This document shows, in pieces, positions 27,453 through 36,406 of a stretch of DNA of 64,000 nt (the stretch's first letter is position 1; every line of letters begins with the position of its first letter). A program made the position numbers and the translations under genes. Below the pieces are notes generated by a model. The model was not told where the DNA came from. It searched no databases and saw nothing but the letters and a program-made list of their open reading frames with translations. This stretch comes from Lachnospiraceae bacterium (lineage in GTDB: Bacteria > Bacillota > Clostridia > Lachnospirales > Lachnospiraceae), in the NCBI GenBank assembly GCA_910575445.1, contig CAJTFW010000002.1:62001-126000 (forward strand), given 5' to 3'.

Positions 27453-29102
27453 ATGGGATTCTATTTAAATAGTAAAAAGCCATATCTACTTTTCCGAGAT
27501 GACCGTTTTTCCACGTATTTTATTGACAAGTCAAAAATATTAAAGGACCTTATTCCTCTTGTAGAACATTCAAATGTAAATTGTGTAAAATATCATAAGT
27601 ACATTTGTATTACAAGGCCTAGGCGCTTTGGTAAGACTGTTATGGCAAATATGATTTCTTCCTATTTTGAAAAGGATATTGACAGTCATACGCTCTTTGA
27701 GGGTTTGCAAGTAGCATCTTATAATTGGTTTAAAGAACATCTGAACCAGCATCATGTTATACACATCATGTTCAATGAGATGCCTGACGAATGTAGTACC
27801 TATGCACAGTATATTTCTCGTATCAAGCGAAAACTTTTACTTGATTTATCTCGAGAATTTCCGCATCTTCCTATTGATAAAGAAGATGCTTTGTGGGATG
27901 TGCTAAATAGCCTTGTGGAATATGGAACAGATGAGAAATTTATTTTTGTATTGGATGAATGGGATTTTATCTTTCATCGGACGTTTGTTTCGGATATGGA
28001 TAAGATTGCCTATATTGATTTTCTCAGCAATTTATTAAAGGATCAGCCTTATGTAGAATTTGTCTATATGACAGGAATTCTTCCTATTGCCAAATATTCT
28101 AGTGGTTCAGAGCTAAATATGTTTTTTGAATATACAATGGTTACAGAAGAAAAATTCTCAGAATATTTTGGTTTTACAGAGCAAGAAGTGGATATTCTTT
28201 TTCAAAAATATCAAAAACAGGGCTTTCCAATGGAAAATGTAACACGTGAAGGCCTTCGGCTCTGGTACAATGGTTACCATACCAAATCTGGAGAACGTGT
28301 CTACAATCCACGTTCGGTGGTAGTCTCTCTGACAAATAACAATTTAGGAAACTATTGGACAAGTGCTGGACCATATGATGAACTCTTTTATTATATCAAA
28401 GAAAATACAGACGCTGTTAGAGACGACCTTGCTCTTATGGTGTCTGGAATCCCCGTTTCTTGCAAAGTGCGAGAGTACGCAGCTACTTCCATGAATCTAA
28501 AAACAAAAGATGAAATTTTCTCTGCGATGGTAGTCTATGGATTTCTCAATTATGAAAATGGTTATGTCTCTATTCCAAACAAAGAATTGATGGATAAATT
28601 TGCAGATATGCTTCAAAAAGAACCCTCTTTAGGATATGTTCACAATCTAGCGTTAAAATCCGAACAAATGTTAAGAGCGACCAAAACAGGGGATACAGAA
28701 ACCATGGCAGAAATCCTCGAATATACCCACAATATAGAAGTCCCCTTGCTATATTACAATCATGAAACAGAATTAACCATGATTGTAAATATGGCATATC
28801 TCTCTGCTAGAGATACTTATTGGGTCGAACGAGAAAATAAAACTGGAATAGGATATGTAGACTTTATATTTTATCCTATAAATAAAGCAGATGACTGTAT
28901 TATTTTAGAGTTAAAAGTAAATCACACAGCCCAAGAAGCGATTCAGCAAATCAAAAAACGAAACTACGCATTGAATTTTCAGAAAAGGTCACAAGAAAAA
29001 GATAATTATACAGGCCGAATTCTAGCAGTGGGGATTGCTTATAGTAAAGTGGATAAGAAACATAGTTGTAAGGTGGAAATTTTAAGAGAAAGGGTAGAAT
29101 GA
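27453..29102 (+). CDS. AAA-ATPase with C-terminal PD-(D/E)XK nuclease-like domain (DUF1703 type)
   Basis: This 549-residue protein has an N-terminal AAA-ATPase-like domain (PF09820) and a C-terminal PDDEXK_9-type domain (PF08011). RPRRFGKT at 55-62 is the P-loop and FVLDEWD with D168/E169 is Walker B. YTMVTEEKFSEYFGFTEQEV and LRLWYNGYHTKSGERVYNPR are typical of this family. GYVDFIFYP with D470 and LELK with E486 and K488 form a complete D...ExK nuclease motif. Such genes are common in gut Firmicutes and Bacteroidetes, but their role is not established. Here it is the only gene between two inverted repeats, and the right repeat begins 51 bp after its stop and probably acts as its terminator. 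Confidence 0.92.
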   Translation: MGFYLNSKKPYLLFRDDRFSTYFIDKSKILKDLIPLVEHSNVNCVKYHKYICITRPRRFGKTVMANMISSYFEKDIDSHTLFEGLQVASYNWFKEHLNQHHVIHIMFNEMPDECSTYAQYISRIKRKLLLDLSREFPHLPIDKEDALWDVLNSLVEYGTDEKFIFVLDEWDFIFHRTFVSDMDKIAYIDFLSNLLKDQPYVEFVYMTGILPIAKYSSGSELNMFFEYTMVTEEKFSEYFGFTEQEVDILFQKYQKQGFPMENVTREGLRLWYNGYHTKSGERVYNPRSVVVSLTNNNLGNYWTSAGPYDELFYYIKENTDAVRDDLALMVSGIPVSCKVREYAATSMNLKTKDEIFSAMVVYGFLNYENGYVSIPNKELMDKFADMLQKEPSLGYVHNLALKSEQMLRATKTGDTETMAEILEYTHNIEVPLLYYNHETELTMIVNMAYLSARDTYWVERENKTGIGYVDFIFYPINKADDCIILELKVNHTAQEAIQQIKKRNYALNFQKRSQEKDNYTGRILAVGIAYSKVDKKHSCKVEILRERVE

Positions 29103-29152
29103 GTTAAGAGAATTCGATTGTTTTAAATAATATAAAATGATATATTAAAAAA

Positions 29153-29319
29153 ATAGAGTTTGTTTGTTATTAAGAGATGTAAAAATAATACATTTCTTAA
29201 TGGGAGACAGGCTCTATTTTTTGTGCTTTAAAGGGTCAGATAAAGGGTCGAAAAGATAGAGTTAGATGCTAAGTTAGTGAGAAATTTGGAGGTATTCGTT
29301 AAAGGGCGGATTTAGTGAA
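29153..29319 (+). repeat. Right inverted repeat of cassette 1 (with terminator-like hairpin)
   Basis: This is a 167-bp repeat matching 57634-57800 at all but about eight positions, and matching 26825-26985 and 55645-55770 in reverse. It opens ATAGAGTTTG, then ATTAAGAGATG and CATTTCTTAAT (10 of 11 paired), then CTCTATTTTTT, so ATAGAG/CTCTAT can close the stem before a run of T. This is a terminator-like fold directly downstream of the AAA gene. It then contains AAAGGGTCAGATAAAGGGTC and ends GGGCGGATTTAGTGAA. Confidence 0.9.
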
Positions 29320-29525
29320 TTATTTTATCATTTTTTATTTAATTAAATCATTTTAAAATATACTCCAACTGTTTTTTAAAAAATAAAGAACAAACAAGTT
29401 CTATTTAAGATTATATAATTTACCCTTTTAGTTTTATGGCTAATAAGAAAACAAAAAAGTATGAACAATAATTTTTTAATATTAAAAATATAACAAAATT
29501 AAATATAAATAAAATATATAAAAGC

Positions 29526-29572
29526 AAGTCTGCATGTAGAGTGACATAAAGAATCAGTTTGCATACAGACTT
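29526..29572 (+). promoter_or_regulatory. Leader hairpin and weak promoter before locus C
   Basis: The gap 29320-29621 holds no gene. AAGTCTGCATG (29526-29536) pairs with CATACAGACTT (29562-29572), 10 of 11 bases, around a 25-base loop. TTTGCA (29558-29563), 16 bp, TGTAAT (29580-29585) is a possible promoter overlapping the right arm, which would make the inverted repeat operator-like. The first gene starts at 29622 behind AAGAGGAAAA. The promoter is a weak match. Confidence 0.35.
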
Positions 29573-29621
29573 ATTGTTGTGTAATGAGATAATAAGAAAC
29601 TAATTGTAAGAGGAAAATAAT

Positions 29622-30722
29622 ATGATAGAAAATATAAAACCAGAAAAGAAAACCAAAATTAATCTGAAAGGTAAGAACATTTTTATTACAGGTATTGCTG
29701 GATTTATTGGTGCTAACCTTGCAAAACGTCTTTTTTCTACAATAGAAGATATTAAAATTGTTGGAATTGACAATGTAAATCACTACTATGATGTATCTTT
29801 GAAAGAAGCACGTTTAAAAGAATTGTCCAAGTTTGAAAAATTCACTTTTATTAAAGCTAATTTTGCTAATAAATCTATTATAGAATCTATTTTCAAACAA
29901 TACAAACCACAATTAGTTGTGCATTTAGGAGCGCAAGCAGGTGTTCGCTATTCAATCATTAATCCAGATTCTTATATAGAAGCAAATCTAATTGGTTTCT
30001 ATAATGTTTTGGAAGCCTGTAGGCATTCTTATGACAACGGAAACATACCCATAGAACATTTAATATATGCATCTAGTTCTTCTGTCTATGGTAATAATAA
30101 AAAAATTCCATATAGTGTAGATGATAAAGTTGACAATCCTATTAGCTTGTATGCAGCAACTAAAAAATCAAATGAATTAATGGCTCATGCTTATTCAAAA
30201 TTATACAATATTCCATCTACTGGTTTACGCTTTTTTACTGTATATGGTCCTGCAGGTCGTCCAGATATGGCTTATTTTGAATTTACTAATAAATTGTTGA
30301 AAGGCGAAACAATTCGAATTTTTAATTATGGAAATTGTATGAGAGATTTCACCTACATTGATGATATTGTAGAAGGTATTGTTCGTGTAATACAAGGGGC
30401 ACCAGAACAAAAAATAGGCGAGGATGGTCTGCCTGTTCCTCCATATGCTATTTATAATATTGGAAATCAACATCCAGAAAATCTATTGGATTTTGTTCAG
30501 ATTTTACAAGAAGAATTAATTCGTGCTGGTGTTCTTCCCAATAACTATGATTTTAATGTACATAAAGAACTTGTAGCAATGCAACCAGGGGATGTTCCAA
30601 TAACTTATGCAGATATAAGTGCTCTTGAACGTGACTATAATTATAGACCGTCTACATCACTTAGAACTGGATTGCGTAATTTTGCTGAATGGTATAAGAA
30701 ATTTTATATAAATAATAAATGA
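29622..30722 (+). CDS. UDP-glucuronate 4-epimerase-like NAD-dependent epimerase
   Basis: This extended SDR of 366 residues resembles the UDP-glucuronate 4-epimerase group (LspL/Cap1J), giving UDP-galacturonate. FITGIAGFIGANLAKRL holds the NAD site, and HLGAQAGVRYSI, YASSSSVYGNN, LYAATKKSNELMAHAYS (catalytic Tyr and Lys) and LRFFTVYGPAGRPDMA.F are all typical. FNYGNCMRDFTYIDDIVEGI and the insert before YNIGNQHPENLLDFV also match. A 20-residue N-terminal extension rich in Lys precedes the Rossmann fold. It is the first gene of locus C. Confidence 0.88.
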   Translation: MIENIKPEKKTKINLKGKNIFITGIAGFIGANLAKRLFSTIEDIKIVGIDNVNHYYDVSLKEARLKELSKFEKFTFIKANFANKSIIESIFKQYKPQLVVHLGAQAGVRYSIINPDSYIEANLIGFYNVLEACRHSYDNGNIPIEHLIYASSSSVYGNNKKIPYSVDDKVDNPISLYAATKKSNELMAHAYSKLYNIPSTGLRFFTVYGPAGRPDMAYFEFTNKLLKGETIRIFNYGNCMRDFTYIDDIVEGIVRVIQGAPEQKIGEDGLPVPPYAIYNIGNQHPENLLDFVQILQEELIRAGVLPNNYDFNVHKELVAMQPGDVPITYADISALERDYNYRPSTSLRTGLRNFAEWYKKFYINNK

Positions 30723-30806
30723 GTCATAAAAGTAGATAAAAACAAATGAATATTACAGTTTTTTGAATTAATTATAATATTTTATAATGAAATTAGGGAG
30801 CAAATT

Positions 30807-31808
30807 ATGATTATTACACAAACCCCCTTCCGTATGTCTTTTTTTGGTGGTGGAACAGATATGGAAAGTTTCTTTTGTGAAAATGGTGGTGCAGTATTAT
30901 CTACAACATTTGATAAGTATTGTTATGTAAATGTTAGACATCTCCCGCGATTTTTTGATTATTCAACTGAACTTTCCTATTCCAAAATAGAGCGTGTAAC
31001 CAACATTGAAAATATCCAGCATCCTGCAATACGTAATGCAATGAAAATGCTTGATATGCATGAAATCCGACTTACATATGAAGCAGACCTTCCAGCTCGC
31101 TCTGGTCTTGGAACATCTAGTTCTTTTGCAGTTGGTATGCTGAATGCATTCTATGCTTTAAAAGGTAAATATGCAGATAAAAAGAAACTAGCAGACGAAG
31201 CCATTTATCTAGAACGTAAACTTTGTAATGAAGCTGGTGGTTGGCAAGATCAGATTGCAGCTTCTTTTGGTGGCTTTAACCGTATTAATTTTAATGCAGA
31301 CGGTTATAAGGTTTTTCCTGTTATTATTTCACCAGAAAGAAAAAAGCAACTTAATAAAAATTTAATGTTGTTTTTTACAGGCTTTACTCGTTTTTCATCT
31401 GATATTCAAAAAATGAATGTTTTTAATAAAGAAAATACAGTTATGAAACTCAAAAAAATGCTTGATTTAGTTGATGCCGCAGAGAAGATTTTGACTGATA
31501 AAAATACAGACCTTGATGATTTTGGCCGTATGTTAAATTATACATGGAACTTAAAACGTCAAACAAGTTCTGCTGTTTCCACAGATAATATTGATAAATT
31601 ATACACTAAAGGGATAACTGCTGGTGCATTAGGAGGAAAACTTCTTGGTGCAGGTGGTGGAGGATTTCTATTATTTTATGTACAATCTGAATATCAGGAC
31701 TCTGTCCGACAAGCAATGCGTGATTTAATGTATATTCCATTTGAATTTGAAGATGCAGGAACAAGAGTAATTCATTACACCCCTGAAACCTATACACTAC
31801 AAAAATAA
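30807..31808 (+). CDS. hddA: D-glycero-alpha-D-manno-heptose 7-phosphate kinase
   Basis: This GHMP kinase phosphorylates heptose-7-phosphate at C1 in the GDP-heptose route. TPFRMSFFGGGTDMESFF at the N-terminus and LPARSGLGTSSSFAVGML (about 95-112), the ATP-binding loop, are diagnostic for HddA. GALGGKLLGAGGGGFLLFYV near the end is the third GHMP motif. The 333 residues are full length. It lies upstream of the matching guanylyltransferase/phosphatase and isomerase genes. Locus D carries a second copy. Confidence 0.94.
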   Translation: MIITQTPFRMSFFGGGTDMESFFCENGGAVLSTTFDKYCYVNVRHLPRFFDYSTELSYSKIERVTNIENIQHPAIRNAMKMLDMHEIRLTYEADLPARSGLGTSSSFAVGMLNAFYALKGKYADKKKLADEAIYLERKLCNEAGGWQDQIAASFGGFNRINFNADGYKVFPVIISPERKKQLNKNLMLFFTGFTRFSSDIQKMNVFNKENTVMKLKKMLDLVDAAEKILTDKNTDLDDFGRMLNYTWNLKRQTSSAVSTDNIDKLYTKGITAGALGGKLLGAGGGGFLLFYVQSEYQDSVRQAMRDLMYIPFEFEDAGTRVIHYTPETYTLQK

Positions 31809-31827
31809 ATAAGCTGAGGTAATATTA

Positions 31828-33129
31828 ATGAAAGTAGTGATTATGGCTGGAGGAAAGGGCACTCGCATTTCTTCTATTGCGAATGATATTCCAAAGCCAA
31901 TGATACAAATTGAAGGGAAGCCAGTTTTAGAGTATGAAATTGATATTCTACGTAAGCAAGGATTTACAGATATTATAATCACTGTAAGACATCTTGGAAA
32001 TGTTATTATGGATTATTTTGGTAACGGTTCAGGAATTTCTCCTGTAACTAATCAGCCATTTGGAGTAAATATTGAATATTATTATGAGAAGGAAGCACTT
32101 GGCAATGCCGGTGCGTTGTTTAAAATTAAAGATAAATTAAATTCCGATTTTTTATTACTCAATGCAGACTCAATATTTGATGTAGACTTTAATCGTTTTG
32201 TAAATTTTCACAAGAAGCATAATGGTTTAGTGACATTATTTACTCATCCAAACAATCACCCATACGATAGTGGTTTAATTATTGCAAGCAAAAATGGTGT
32301 GGTTGAGAAATGGTTAACAAAAGAGGATGAACGTCCAAGATATTATCGAAATCGCGTAAATGCAGGCTTGCATATAATAAATCCTCAAATATTAGATATG
32401 GATAAAACAATATCAAAAGTTGATTTGGATCGCCAAATTCTGAAACCGTTAGCAGGAACAGGAAAAATGTTTTGCTATGACAGTCCTGAATATGTTAAAG
32501 ATATGGGAACACCTGAACGTTACTATTCAGTTTGCAAAGATTTTAAATTAGAAAAAGTATTCAAGAAAAATCTAAAAAATAAACAGAAAGCCATATTCCT
32601 TGACCGTGATGGGGTTATTAATAAATATGTTGGTTTTCTTAGAAACATTGATGAGTTTGAACTGTTGGATGGTGCAGCAGAAGCAATTCGTAAAATTAAT
32701 GATATAGGCTATTTAACTATCATTGTAACAAATCAACCTGTGATTGCTCGGGGAGAAATCTCTTTTGAAGAATTAGAAAAAATTCATAACAAGATGGAAA
32801 CACTTTTAGGAGAGAAAGGCGCATATCTAGATGCCATTTATTATTGCCCGCATCACCCTGATAAAGGATATCAAGGTGAAAATTTGAGTTTAAAAATTGA
32901 TTGCGAGTGTAGAAAACCAAAACCCGGAATGTTATTTAAGGCAGCACAAGACTTTAATATTAATTTAAATTTGTCTTGGATGGTTGGTGATAGCAAAAAT
33001 GATATACAAGCTGGTATTAATGCAGGCTGTAAAACAGCATTAATACATAATAATTTTCAATTTTTTGGGCAAACAGTTACTGTATCATCATTACTAACAT
33101 TTGTGGAACAATACCTAAATAAAAAATAA
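31828..33129 (+). CDS. Bifunctional heptose-1-phosphate guanylyltransferase / heptose-1,7-bisphosphate phosphatase (HddC-GmhB fusion)
   Basis: Residues 1-240 are a sugar-nucleotidyltransferase (MAGGKGTRISSIANDIPKPM; NADSIFDVDFNRF) expected to make GDP-D-glycero-D-manno-heptose. Residues about 250-433 are a HAD phosphatase of the GmhB type: FLDRDGVINKYVGFL, TNQPVIARGE, then zinc ligands in CPHHPDKGY and CECRKPKPGM, and MVGDSKNDIQAGINAG. Fusing two non-consecutive steps in one chain may channel heptose phosphates. A paralogue with the same domain order is in locus D (49670-50965). Confidence 0.93.
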   Translation: MKVVIMAGGKGTRISSIANDIPKPMIQIEGKPVLEYEIDILRKQGFTDIIITVRHLGNVIMDYFGNGSGISPVTNQPFGVNIEYYYEKEALGNAGALFKIKDKLNSDFLLLNADSIFDVDFNRFVNFHKKHNGLVTLFTHPNNHPYDSGLIIASKNGVVEKWLTKEDERPRYYRNRVNAGLHIINPQILDMDKTISKVDLDRQILKPLAGTGKMFCYDSPEYVKDMGTPERYYSVCKDFKLEKVFKKNLKNKQKAIFLDRDGVINKYVGFLRNIDEFELLDGAAEAIRKINDIGYLTIIVTNQPVIARGEISFEELEKIHNKMETLLGEKGAYLDAIYYCPHHPDKGYQGENLSLKIDCECRKPKPGMLFKAAQDFNINLNLSWMVGDSKNDIQAGINAGCKTALIHNNFQFFGQTVTVSSLLTFVEQYLNKK

Positions 33130-33142
33130 GCGAAAAAATAAT

Positions 33143-33805
33143 ATGAAAAAGTTAGATAAACGTTTAGAAAAACATATAGAGTTTTTGACTACTCGTTATC
33201 CTATTTTAAGTTCTGTAAAAAATAATATTACAGAAGCTTACTTAGTTTTAGAAGAATCTTATAGAAATGGTGGGAAACTCTTAATCGCTGGAAATGGTGG
33301 TTCGGCTGCTGATGCAGAACATATCGTAGGAGAATTAATGAAAGGTTTTAAACTCTCAAGAAAATCAAAACTTGATTTTTCAGCGAAGTTAACAGGAGAA
33401 CGTAAAGAATTTGAAAATATTCTAGCTGAAAACTTACAAGAGGCATTGCCAGCTATTGCATTAGATGGGCATATATCACTCTCGACGGCATATATAAATG
33501 ATTGCGAGCCATTACTTTGTTTTGCACAACAAGTAAATGGCTATGGAGTAGATAAAGACGTTTTTCTTGGAATCTCTACAAGTGGTAATAGTAAAAACAT
33601 ACTATATGCAGCAGCTACAGCTCATGTAAAAGGAATGAAGGTTATTGGCTTAACAGGTGCAAAAAATAGCAAACTAGAAAACATAAGTGATGTATGCATA
33701 AAAGTTCCAGAGACTGAAACATATATGATACAAGAATTACATTTACCCGTTTATCATTGTTTATGCTTGATGTTAGAGGATAAATTTTTTGGAGAACAAA
33801 TTTAA
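33143..33805 (+). CDS. gmhA: Sedoheptulose-7-phosphate isomerase (GmhA-like)
   Basis: This SIS-domain isomerase starts the heptose pathway from sedoheptulose-7-phosphate. AGNGGSAADAEHIVGELMKGF lies at about 49-69, and LGISTSGNSKNILYAA and ELHLPVYHCLCLML match GmhA. With 220 residues it is longer than usual because of an insert rich in Lys and Glu at about 70-100 (KLSRKSKLDFSAKLTGERKE). It completes the pathway with hddA and the hddC-gmhB fusion. Its stop overlaps the next start by one base. Confidence 0.93.
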   Translation: MKKLDKRLEKHIEFLTTRYPILSSVKNNITEAYLVLEESYRNGGKLLIAGNGGSAADAEHIVGELMKGFKLSRKSKLDFSAKLTGERKEFENILAENLQEALPAIALDGHISLSTAYINDCEPLLCFAQQVNGYGVDKDVFLGISTSGNSKNILYAAATAHVKGMKVIGLTGAKNSKLENISDVCIKVPETETYMIQELHLPVYHCLCLMLEDKFFGEQI

Positions 33806-34545
33806 TGATGAAGAAGCAAGCACTTTTAAATACGTTTATCAATAATGTTGATATGTCAGAAACAATTAACGCAATAGAAAAAATGATTACTCTAGATAAA
33901 AAATCATATATTGTTGCAATTAATGTTGATGTGATTATAAAAATTGAAAATGATTCATATTTAAAAAAAATAGTAGATAAAGCAGATATGGTTTTAGTTG
34001 ATGGGAAACCACTTATGTGGATTTCAAAACTTTATGGTAAACCTTTGAAAGCTAAAATTTCTGGTTCAGATTTGGTTCCTCTTCTTTGTGAAATCGCCGC
34101 CCAAAAAGGATACAGAATTTTTATCATCGGAGGAAAAGATGGGATTGCAGAACAAGCCAAAAAAAGACTAGAAAATAAATTCCCTACTATTCAAATTGTT
34201 GGAACTTATGCACCTCCATTTGGTTTTGAAAAAGATACTGATGAACTTCATAAAATTAATTGTATTATTTCAGAAGTACAGCCAGATTTATTAATTGCCT
34301 GTTTTGGATGTCCAAAACAGGAGAAATGGATTTATGAAAATTTTAAAAAATATAATGCAACAGTTTCCATCTGCGCTGGTGCAACGGTAGATTTTCTTGC
34401 GGGCAATATAAAACGTGCTCCGCATTGGATGAGTGAACATGGACTTGAATGGTTTTATCGTTTTATCCAAGAACCAAAGAGAATGTTTAAACGGTATTTC
34501 ATAGATGATATAAAGATTTTAGGCTTAATAAAAAAATATAAGTGA
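33805..34545 (+). CDS. WecG/TagA/CpsF-family glycosyltransferase (GT26)
   Basis: This GT26 enzyme usually adds the second sugar (ManNAc or similar) to an undecaprenyl-diphosphate-linked first sugar on the inner membrane face. The motifs VDGKPLMWISKLYG, SGSDLVPLLCEIA, FIIGGKDGIAEQA, ACFGCPKQEKWIYEN, ICAGATVDFLAGNIKRAP and GLEWFYRFIQEPKRMFKRY are complete. The 246 residues are typical. No initiating phosphoglycosyl transferase is seen in this locus, so the lipid-linked first sugar must come from elsewhere. Confidence 0.94.
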   Translation: MMKKQALLNTFINNVDMSETINAIEKMITLDKKSYIVAINVDVIIKIENDSYLKKIVDKADMVLVDGKPLMWISKLYGKPLKAKISGSDLVPLLCEIAAQKGYRIFIIGGKDGIAEQAKKRLENKFPTIQIVGTYAPPFGFEKDTDELHKINCIISEVQPDLLIACFGCPKQEKWIYENFKKYNATVSICAGATVDFLAGNIKRAPHWMSEHGLEWFYRFIQEPKRMFKRYFIDDIKILGLIKKYK

Positions 34546-34558
34546 GGTTTTTATATTC

Positions 34559-35517
34559 ATGTTAAGCATAATTGTTCCAATTTATAATGCAGAGAAATAT
34601 TTAAAAAAATGTTTAGATAGCTTAGTCAATCAAGATTATAAAAAAAAGAAATTTTATTAATTGATGATGGTTCTAAAGATAAGTCTTCTGAAATATGTGA
34701 TGAATATGCTAGAAGATACTCCTTTATACAAGCTATTCACAAAGAAAATGGTGGTTGTTCTTCTGCTCGAAATCTTGGAATAGTACAAGCACAGGGAGCA
34801 TATTTAGCCTTTGTTGACGCGGATGATTGCTTAGACCATGATTTCTATTCAATTTTAATGGATAATTTAATTAAAACCCAAAGTGATATTGTGGCATGTT
34901 CCTATATTAATGAATACAGTGAAAACTTTAGTATAAAAAGGAAACAAGATATTGTTCCAGAGCCTATTATTTTTGAAGGATATAAAAGCGCATTAGAAAG
35001 TATGACAGCAAAAAAGAATTCTATTGAAGGATTTGTATGGAACAAAATTTGGAAAAGAGAAATTATTGAAAATCAACAATTTAGAACAGATGTTACAATT
35101 ATAGAAGATTCCATTTATTCATGGACTGCTATTTCTAAAATAAAAAGGGCTTGCTATATTGATTTACCAATGTATCACTATAGAATTATTCCAACTTCTA
35201 TAACAAGAAATTCATCATTAGATAAGTATTATAAAGCACTGTGTATTTATGAGACCATGATAGAAGAAGCAAAAAAAATAGCACCAAAATGTTTACATGG
35301 TCTCTCAACAGATTATATAATTTGGAATATAAAGACAGCAGAACAATTGTTATTGCATTCCAAAAATGTTAAAAAAGATTATAATAAAATTAAAAATAAT
35401 ATTCTAATTAAGAAAAAATATATCAAAGAATGCAGTTTTAGACATAGGATATTAGCGAAAGCACTTCTACATTCTTGGAAACAATACAGGTTTTGGGGTA
35501 TAATTTTCTGGTATTAA
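34559..35517 (+). pseudogene. Family 2 glycosyltransferase, out of frame at an A8 tract
   Basis: An ATG at 34559 behind GTGAGG opens LSIIVPIYNAEKYLKKCLDS and LVNQDYKKKK. After a run of eight A (34640-34647) it hits TAA. The rest of the enzyme (EILLIDDGSKDKSSEICDEY, NGGCSSARNLGI, FVDADDCLDHDFY, IIEDSIYSW) reads in the next frame to 35517. Nine A would give DYKKKEILLIDDG and one intact protein of about 319 residues. Everything else looks functional, so the state may be reversible, may be rescued by slippage of RNA polymerase on the A run, or may be a sequencing error. Confidence 0.8.
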
Positions 35518-35560
35518 AAAAAAGTGTATATCATAATAAAAAAGTAAAGGTTTGTATGTA

Positions 35561-36388
35561 ATGAGAGAAATTGCAGTTATTATATTAAATTATAATACAT
35601 GGAAAGATACTATAAAGGAAGTGGAATCCATAATATATACTTGTGATGTGAAGCCCCAAGACATATATGTTATAGATAACGCTTCTACAAATGATTCTGT
35701 TTTTCAATTAGAATTATACTCCAAAAACCGATTTAATCTTATTATTTCAAATAAAAATAATGGATATGCTGCTGGAAACAACATTGGTCTCAGGCTAGCA
35801 TACAAGAAAGGATATAAATACGCTTGGATATTAAACAATGATATTATTATTCAAGACAAAAATATCATCAAAAAAAATATCACTATTTTAAAAAATCATA
35901 ATGATGTGGCTTGTGTAAGTCCTGATATTTATACACCAAATGGATATATTTTTAATAGAGATAGCATACGACCAAATTTTTGGGATTTTACATTTGGAAT
36001 GTTAGCTTACAAAAAAAAGGGAAGAAAAATTTTTTTAAAAGAGAATTTTGGTTATGTTTATCGGCCCCAAGGATGTTGTATGTTTTTAAACCTTGAATAT
36101 TTGAATAAAGTAGATTATTTTGATGAACATACATTTTTATATTGTGAGGAAATTATTCTTGCAGAACGCTTATTAAACTTGGGCTATAAATGCGCTTGTA
36201 ATGTAAATTCAAGTGTAATACATAATCATTCCAAAACAGTCAAAAATACGTTTCAGAAAAAAGAAATTATTAAAATTAAAGAATCGAGTTTTGATTATTA
36301 TTTATCAAAATATAGGAACTATAATATAATTAGCAGAAAAATTGCGGTTTTATTTGATATAATCAAATGGAATATTTTAAAAAATTGA
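35561..36388 (+). CDS. Family 2 glycosyltransferase (WbbL/rhamnosyltransferase-like)
   Basis: This is a GT-A enzyme with the motifs EIAVIILNYNTWKDT, VIDNASTNDS, NNGYAAGNNIGLR and WILNNDIII, the NNDI form seen in rhamnosyltransferase-like members where NND replaces DXD. PQGCCMFLNLEYL and FDEHTFLYCEEIILAERL complete the fold. I chose ATG 35561 over TTG 35552 because AAAGG lies at a workable distance only from the ATG. This gives 275 residues. Confidence 0.9.
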   Translation: MREIAVIILNYNTWKDTIKEVESIIYTCDVKPQDIYVIDNASTNDSVFQLELYSKNRFNLIISNKNNGYAAGNNIGLRLAYKKGYKYAWILNNDIIIQDKNIIKKNITILKNHNDVACVSPDIYTPNGYIFNRDSIRPNFWDFTFGMLAYKKKGRKIFLKENFGYVYRPQGCCMFLNLEYLNKVDYFDEHTFLYCEEIILAERLLNLGYKCACNVNSSVIHNHSKTVKNTFQKKEIIKIKESSFDYYLSKYRNYNIISRKIAVLFDIIKWNILKN

Positions 36389-36406
36389 CTTAAAAGGAGT
36401 ATATCA

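Larger units (their letters stand above)
26825..29319 (+). mobile_element. Cassette 1: AAA/PD-(D/E)XK gene between inverted repeats
   Basis: This unit of about 2.5 kb has an inverted repeat of about 161-167 bp at each end (26825-26985 and 29153-29319, about eight mismatches by eye) and a single large gene. The repeats point with the same end (GGATTTA / TAAATCC) outward. The same repeats bound another AAA/nuclease gene at 55645-57800. No transposase, integrase or convincing target duplication is visible, so mobility is inferred from structure alone. It lies in the divergent gap between loci B and C. Confidence 0.6.

Noticed and set aside
26810-29335. Target-site duplication around cassette 1 (ATTTTAT near both ends)
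   Set aside because: The words are AT-only, are not at matching distances from the repeat ends and are expected by chance in this DNA.
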